Source: Lachnospiraceae bacterium
Lineage (GTDB): Bacteria; Bacillota; Clostridia; Lachnospirales; Lachnospiraceae
Length of the DNA: 19,045 nt
Direction of reading: 5' to 3'
NCBI GenBank assembly: GCA_900769175.1
Contig: CAAGFP010000259.1
Coordinates: forward strand, 1 to 19,045
Shown: piece by piece, positions 16,244 to 19,045 of the stretch
Position numbering within the stretch: position 1 is the first letter of the stretch
How the letters are laid out: each line of letters begins with the position of its first letter
Translations under genes and position numbers: made by a program
The notes under the pieces: model-generated
The model's database searches: none
What the model was told of the DNA's origin: nothing
Seen by the model: the letters and a program-made list of their open reading frames with translations, nothing else

Positions 16244-16993
16244 TCAGATTCTTCGAAGGACCGCTCTTACCGCCCAGCCACACATATGAAAACAGCTTTT
16301 CAATATTCCGAAATGCTCCCAATTCCTATAAAGATTCCAAATACGGGAGACAGCAACCATTTTATTCGAAGATAAAGACTTAGCAGGGCGTCTGTAAATA
16401 ACAAGATTTTCATTCAGGCCGTAAGCGGTATATCCGCTTCTTAACACCTGCCACCACAAAGCGGTATCCTCACTCGGAATTTCCGGCATCCGGATTGCGT
16501 CCCTTGGTAAAAGGGTTGTGTCAAACATCACCGTGGATGTGAAAATGGTTGTGTTGCTTAATGCCTTTTTATAAGAAATCGTTTCCGGCACCTTCACAAT
16601 TTTACCGGTCGGATTCGCCATCTCATCTGCGAATTCATATCCGGTAAACGAAAAGGCAGCCTTGTTTTCATTCATAAAATCAATCTGCTTTGAAAGTTTA
16701 TCGGGCTTCCATAAATCATCCGCATCCAGAAAACAGACATATCTGCCAACCGCTTCAGCCACCCCGGCATTTCTGGCACCGGCCGCACTTTTTACCCCTT
16801 CCGGCGCAATCATCACACGGATTCTTGGATCCTTCATTTCATGCAAAAGTTTCACCGTCCCATCGGTAGAACCGTTTTCAACCAGAATCAGTTCCCAGTC
16901 CGGATATGTCTGGTTGAATACACTCAAACATGTTTGTTCTATGAACGCTTCCGCATTATGAACCGGCACGATAATACTGACCAATTCCGCCAT
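16244..16993 (-). CDS. GT2-family glycosyltransferase (TuaG-like)
   Basis: A 249-residue single-domain glycosyltransferase. Motifs in order: VSIIVPVHNAEAFIEQT (5-21), ENGSTDGT (39-46), metal-binding LDADDLW (89-95), acidic SEDTALWW (174-181) and a YRRPAKSLSSNK stretch (200-211) characteristic of TuaG/WcaA-like enzymes of teichuronic acid and capsule clusters. Length equals that of B. subtilis TuaG (about 250). ATG starts one base after the radical SAM stop, with AAGGAG inside the radical SAM gene's last codons, so the two are translationally coupled. Donor sugar unknown. Confidence 0.92.
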   Translation of the reverse strand: MAELVSIIVPVHNAEAFIEQTCLSVFNQTYPDWELILVENGSTDGTVKLLHEMKDPRIRVMIAPEGVKSAAGARNAGVAEAVGRYVCFLDADDLWKPDKLSKQIDFMNENKAAFSFTGYEFADEMANPTGKIVKVPETISYKKALSNTTIFTSTVMFDTTLLPRDAIRMPEIPSEDTALWWQVLRSGYTAYGLNENLVIYRRPAKSLSSNKMVAVSRIWNLYRNWEHFGILKSCFHMCGWAVRAVLRRI

Positions 16994-16994
16994 T

Positions 16995-18083
16995 TTATAA
17001 AATCTCCTTCATGCAAAGATTCGGCTGCATCGTATCGAAATTCCATGTATGAAAAGAATCGCCTCCGCAATAGACATATTCGTCGCACTCTGCACATTTT
17101 CCGCATTTGCGGTAATCGCCGCGAAATACTTCAAAACGTTCTTCCCAGACCTGTTTTAGCGAATCCTTCCGGATATTTCCCTGAATCAGTTCCGGCCGTC
17201 TTTCTATATCCAGGCAGGCTGTGATATCACCATTATGAAGAATGCCTGCCGTATAAATTCCGGCATTGCAAAGGAAATACCAGGGACGCACCTCGCGTTC
17301 ATGCTCGATTCCGAGATAATGACTGCATCCGAAGACCACTTCCATTCTCCCTGCAAAACGTTTCTTTTCGATAAAATGAATCAGCCCTTTCAATTGTCGG
17401 GGATTCAAAAGGAGTTCCTTATTTGAAAGTGCCCGGCCAATCGGCTCAATATTAATTACACGCCAGGATTTCACTCCGATTTCTGAAAAAACTGCATACA
17501 TTTTATTCAATTCTTTATAGTTTTTTGAATGCACAACGGTTGTAATCTGAACATGTGCAAACGGGTATTCCAAAAGATTTTTAATTCCCTCAATCGTCCG
17601 TTCGTAGCTTCCGGGGGATTCACGAAACCAGTCATGCGTTTTCCCCAGTCCGTCCACACTGACGGAAATCGTTTTCATCCCGCTTTCATATAACTTCTTT
17701 GCAACATCCTTTGTAATCAGGGTGCCGTTGCTTGTCATTCCCCAAAGGAAGCCCTGACGTTTAATTTCCTGCGCAATTTCAAAGAAATCTTCACGCAGAA
17801 GCGGTTCCCCACCGGTCAGACAGATTCTTATATCCTTCGTTCCGAAATCTTTTTTTACATCCGAAAGAATCCTGAAATATTCTTCTGTTGACAAAAGATT
17901 GCGCACCTTGAAATCTCCGCAATGGCTCCCGCAATGTCTGCAATGCTCATTGCAGGCTCCGGTCAGTTCAAAAAACAGAGAATGTAGTTTGGGCGTCTGA
18001 AACAAAACTTCTCTTCGGAACCGGGACAGTTCCTGCATATGCTTTTCTTTTATCTCTTTGCTTAATCCGGAATTCATTCCCAT
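16995..18083 (-). CDS. Radical SAM/SPASM domain protein
   Basis: A 362-residue enzyme binding a [4Fe-4S] cluster and SAM to start radical chemistry. The radical SAM core (about 35-240) has CNEHCRHC with C44, C48 and C51, and GGEP at 91-94. The C-terminal SPASM region has C272, C290 (GDITAC), C327, C330, C333, C339 and C357, consistent with one or two auxiliary Fe-S clusters, though one cysteine of the canonical CX2CX5CX3C pattern is missing. SPASM enzymes most often modify peptides or proteins, but some act on sugars or other small molecules. It follows the IYGPPE-repeat DUF805 gene by three bases, with its ribosome site made from that gene's last two Glu codons, and precedes a GT2 gene by one base. 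Its substrate is unknown; the neighbouring membrane protein is an obvious candidate. Confidence 0.9.
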   Translation of the reverse strand: MGMNSGLSKEIKEKHMQELSRFRREVLFQTPKLHSLFFELTGACNEHCRHCGSHCGDFKVRNLLSTEEYFRILSDVKKDFGTKDIRICLTGGEPLLREDFFEIAQEIKRQGFLWGMTSNGTLITKDVAKKLYESGMKTISVSVDGLGKTHDWFRESPGSYERTIEGIKNLLEYPFAHVQITTVVHSKNYKELNKMYAVFSEIGVKSWRVINIEPIGRALSNKELLLNPRQLKGLIHFIEKKRFAGRMEVVFGCSHYLGIEHEREVRPWYFLCNAGIYTAGILHNGDITACLDIERRPELIQGNIRKDSLKQVWEERFEVFRGDYRKCGKCAECDEYVYCGGDSFHTWNFDTMQPNLCMKEIL

Positions 18084-18086
18084 ATC

Positions 18087-18767
18087 CTACTCCTCGGACT
18101 CTTCCATGAACATTTCCGGCGGACCGTAAATACATACATTTTCATTCATTTCCATACTGAATTCTTCCGGGTTTTCTTCCGGTTCATTATCAGCGGATTC
18201 CGGGTCTTTTGATTCTGCTTCCGATTCCGTTTCACAGGACTGAGGATCCGTTGGTTCTTCATCTGAAAACATCTCAGGCGGTCCGTAAATATCCGATTCT
18301 ACGTTATTCGAAGGATCATAATCTTCGGGAGGACCGTAAATTGCAGCCGGAATATTATCCTGTACAAAGAATCCGCCTCCGGAATTCGTTGAAATCACAG
18401 CCGTACTGCTTGCTGCGGCACAAAGCACCAGCACAATAACGGTTCCGACTCCGGCAAACAAAACCAATAAATAATACCACCCGCTCTTGCCGGTATCTTC
18501 CAGTCTTCGGACCGTAAGCGAAGCAAACGGAATGATACTGACAACCATATAGATAACTAATAATCCAAGAATTGCCATGGTTACAAATCTCGCCTGTGGC
18601 AAAAACAATCCAACCAGAAGATGAATGATGCACATTACCGTTGTGATTGTGCCAAAGATACACTGCCAGATAAACGGGAACCAGAATTCTGCTCTTTTTG
18701 AAATTCCTTTATAATCAAAACACCGCTTCCACATCAATCCGTAAGCCGTGAAAAAATTTACTTTCAT
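18087..18767 (-). CDS. DUF805 membrane protein with acidic tail carrying three IYGPPE motifs
   Basis: A 226-residue integral membrane protein. Residues 1-120 are a DUF805 domain with hydrophobic stretches at about 27-55, 62-84 and 97-119 and the family hallmark RRLEDTGKSGW (87-97). DUF805 has no settled function. The rest is a highly acidic, Pro/Glu/Ser-rich tail with the same hexapeptide IYGPPE at 143-148, 160-165 and 213-218; two copies continue MF and one DY. The tail is not a usual part of DUF805 as I know it. ATG at 18767 has AAGGAG six bases upstream, and a near-consensus promoter lies about 90 bases before. It is the first gene of the operon and is coupled to a radical SAM gene. Repeated motifs could be docking or modification sites (inference). 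Confidence 0.9.
   Translation of the reverse strand: MKVNFFTAYGLMWKRCFDYKGISKRAEFWFPFIWQCIFGTITTVMCIIHLLVGLFLPQARFVTMAILGLLVIYMVVSIIPFASLTVRRLEDTGKSGWYYLLVLFAGVGTVIVLVLCAAASSTAVISTNSGGGFFVQDNIPAAIYGPPEDYDPSNNVESDIYGPPEMFSDEEPTDPQSCETESEAESKDPESADNEPEENPEEFSMEMNENVCIYGPPEMFMEESEE
18090..18095 (-). promoter_or_regulatory. Ribosome binding site for radical SAM gene inside DUF805 coding sequence
   Basis: GAGGAG, six bases before the radical SAM ATG, is formed by the two final Glu codons of the DUF805 gene just before its TAG stop. Ribosomes finishing the DUF805 protein can therefore restart directly, which predicts matched levels of the two proteins and supports ATG 18083 over the in-frame ATG six bases further on. 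Confidence 0.75.
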
Positions 18768-18855
18768 ATCGTTCTCCTTTTATTTTCCCCTTATGTCTGC
18801 GCATTTACAATCAGGCGGATGCCGGCTTAAAAAACGCACAATGACAATCTGTTAT

Positions 18856-18884
18856 ATTTTACCATTTTTAATCGGATGTGTCAA
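18856..18884 (-). promoter_or_regulatory. Strong sigma-A-type promoter for the DUF805-radical SAM-manC operon
   Basis: On the minus strand a perfect TTGACA (18879-18884) and TAAAAT (18856-18861) are separated by 17 bases, and the -10 is extended by TGG. Transcription should begin near 18849, leaving a leader of about 80 bases with no clear riboswitch. This is the best promoter in the window. Confidence 0.85.
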
Positions 18885-18904
18885 AAAAAAACGATTTCGT
18901 TTTT
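18885..18904 (-). terminator. AT-rich hairpin with T-run, possible terminator of an upstream gene
   Basis: AAAAACGA and TCGTTTTT form a perfect 8-bp inverted repeat, followed on the minus strand by a long T-run that merges into the -35 TTGACA. It could end transcription arriving from a gene beyond the right edge. The stem has only two G-C pairs, so it would be weak. Confidence 0.35.
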
Positions 18905-18918
18905 ATAATATGATGCTA

Positions 18919-18978
18919 GGGTCAAAAGTAGATAGCAGGTTGTGCTTGCACAAAATCTGCTATCTACTGGCTTGACCC
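18919..18978. repeat. Long near-palindromic hairpin with GCTTGC tip
   Basis: Three nested inverted segments: GGGTCAA with TTGACCC (18919-18925, 18972-18978), GTAGATAGCAG with CTGCTATCTAC (18928-18938, 18957-18967), and TTGTGC with GCACAA (18940-18945, 18948-18953) around a TT centre. In single-stranded form this is a roughly 60-base hairpin. It lies upstream of the first promoter and next to a second hairpin with the same tip. No coding frame explains it. Confidence 0.85.
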
Positions 18979-18980
18979 GC

Positions 18981-19035
18981 CAAACACCGACAAGAAGCAG
19001 ATTTGCTTGCAAATATGCGGGATTGGAGGTGTTTG
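18981..19035. repeat. Second nested hairpin at right contig edge
   Basis: CAAACACC (18981-18988) pairs with GGTGTTTG (19028-19035), and inside GCAGATTTGC (18997-19006) pairs with GCAAATATGC (19009-19018) at 9 of 10 positions around TT. The tip GCTTGC is the same as in the adjacent hairpin, suggesting one composite element that continues past the window. No transposase or integrase is visible beside it. Confidence 0.75.
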
Positions 19036-19045
19036 TAGGATTGCA

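Noticed and set aside
18919..19045. Integron attC site or IS terminal inverted repeat
   Set aside because: No integrase core-site motif, no transposase, and no flanking target duplication is visible within the window.

Overview
The window looks like one end-to-end piece of a draft assembly from a low-GC Gram-positive gut-type bacterium, most likely a Lachnospiraceae member (Clostridia). This rests on protein style, clear AGGAG-type ribosome sites, sigma-A-like promoters, and cell-wall GH25 and Big_2 proteins; no marker gene is present, so genus is unknown. The first 15 bases match the 3' end of the Illumina TruSeq adapter. The last ~130 bases are nested inverted repeats, so both ends look like assembly breaks.

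All 14 genes lie on the minus strand and form a cell-surface polysaccharide locus, read from right to left. A strong promoter (TTGACA, 17 bp, TAAAAT) at 18856-18884 precedes a DUF805 membrane protein with three IYGPPE motifs, a radical SAM/SPASM protein, a GT2 glycosyltransferase, ManC (GDP-mannose supply), a DPM1-like membrane GT2, and a membrane-anchored SGNH-like protein with altered catalytic residues. A second promoter (12772-12800) precedes a 1085-residue membrane-anchored GH25/Big_2 protein and a GT2. A third promoter (8290-8318) precedes a smaller GH25 protein, the Wzm/Wzt ABC polysaccharide exporter, a methyltransferase plus kinase-like fusion, a large GT2, and the 5' end of another gene cut by the contig edge.

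Inferred joint role: ManC makes GDP-mannose. GT2 enzymes build a mannose-containing glycan on a polyprenyl carrier. Wzm/Wzt exports it, with a C-terminal glycan-recognition domain on Wzt. The methyltransferase/kinase-like protein may cap the chain, as WbdD does in the E. coli O9a system, where the order is also wzm-wzt-wbdD. Two membrane-anchored muramidase-like GH25 proteins sharing an extra module may open or remodel peptidoglycan for glycan insertion. No initiating sugar-phosphate transferase, dTDP-rhamnose genes, RNA gene, transposase or CRISPR array is visible here.

Most notable: (1) the WbdD/Wzt-like capping-and-recognition pair in a Gram-positive; (2) the tightly coupled IYGPPE-repeat DUF805 and radical SAM pair; (3) a frameshifted duplication of the 3' end of wzt; (4) an artificial stop codon made by adapter sequence at the left edge.
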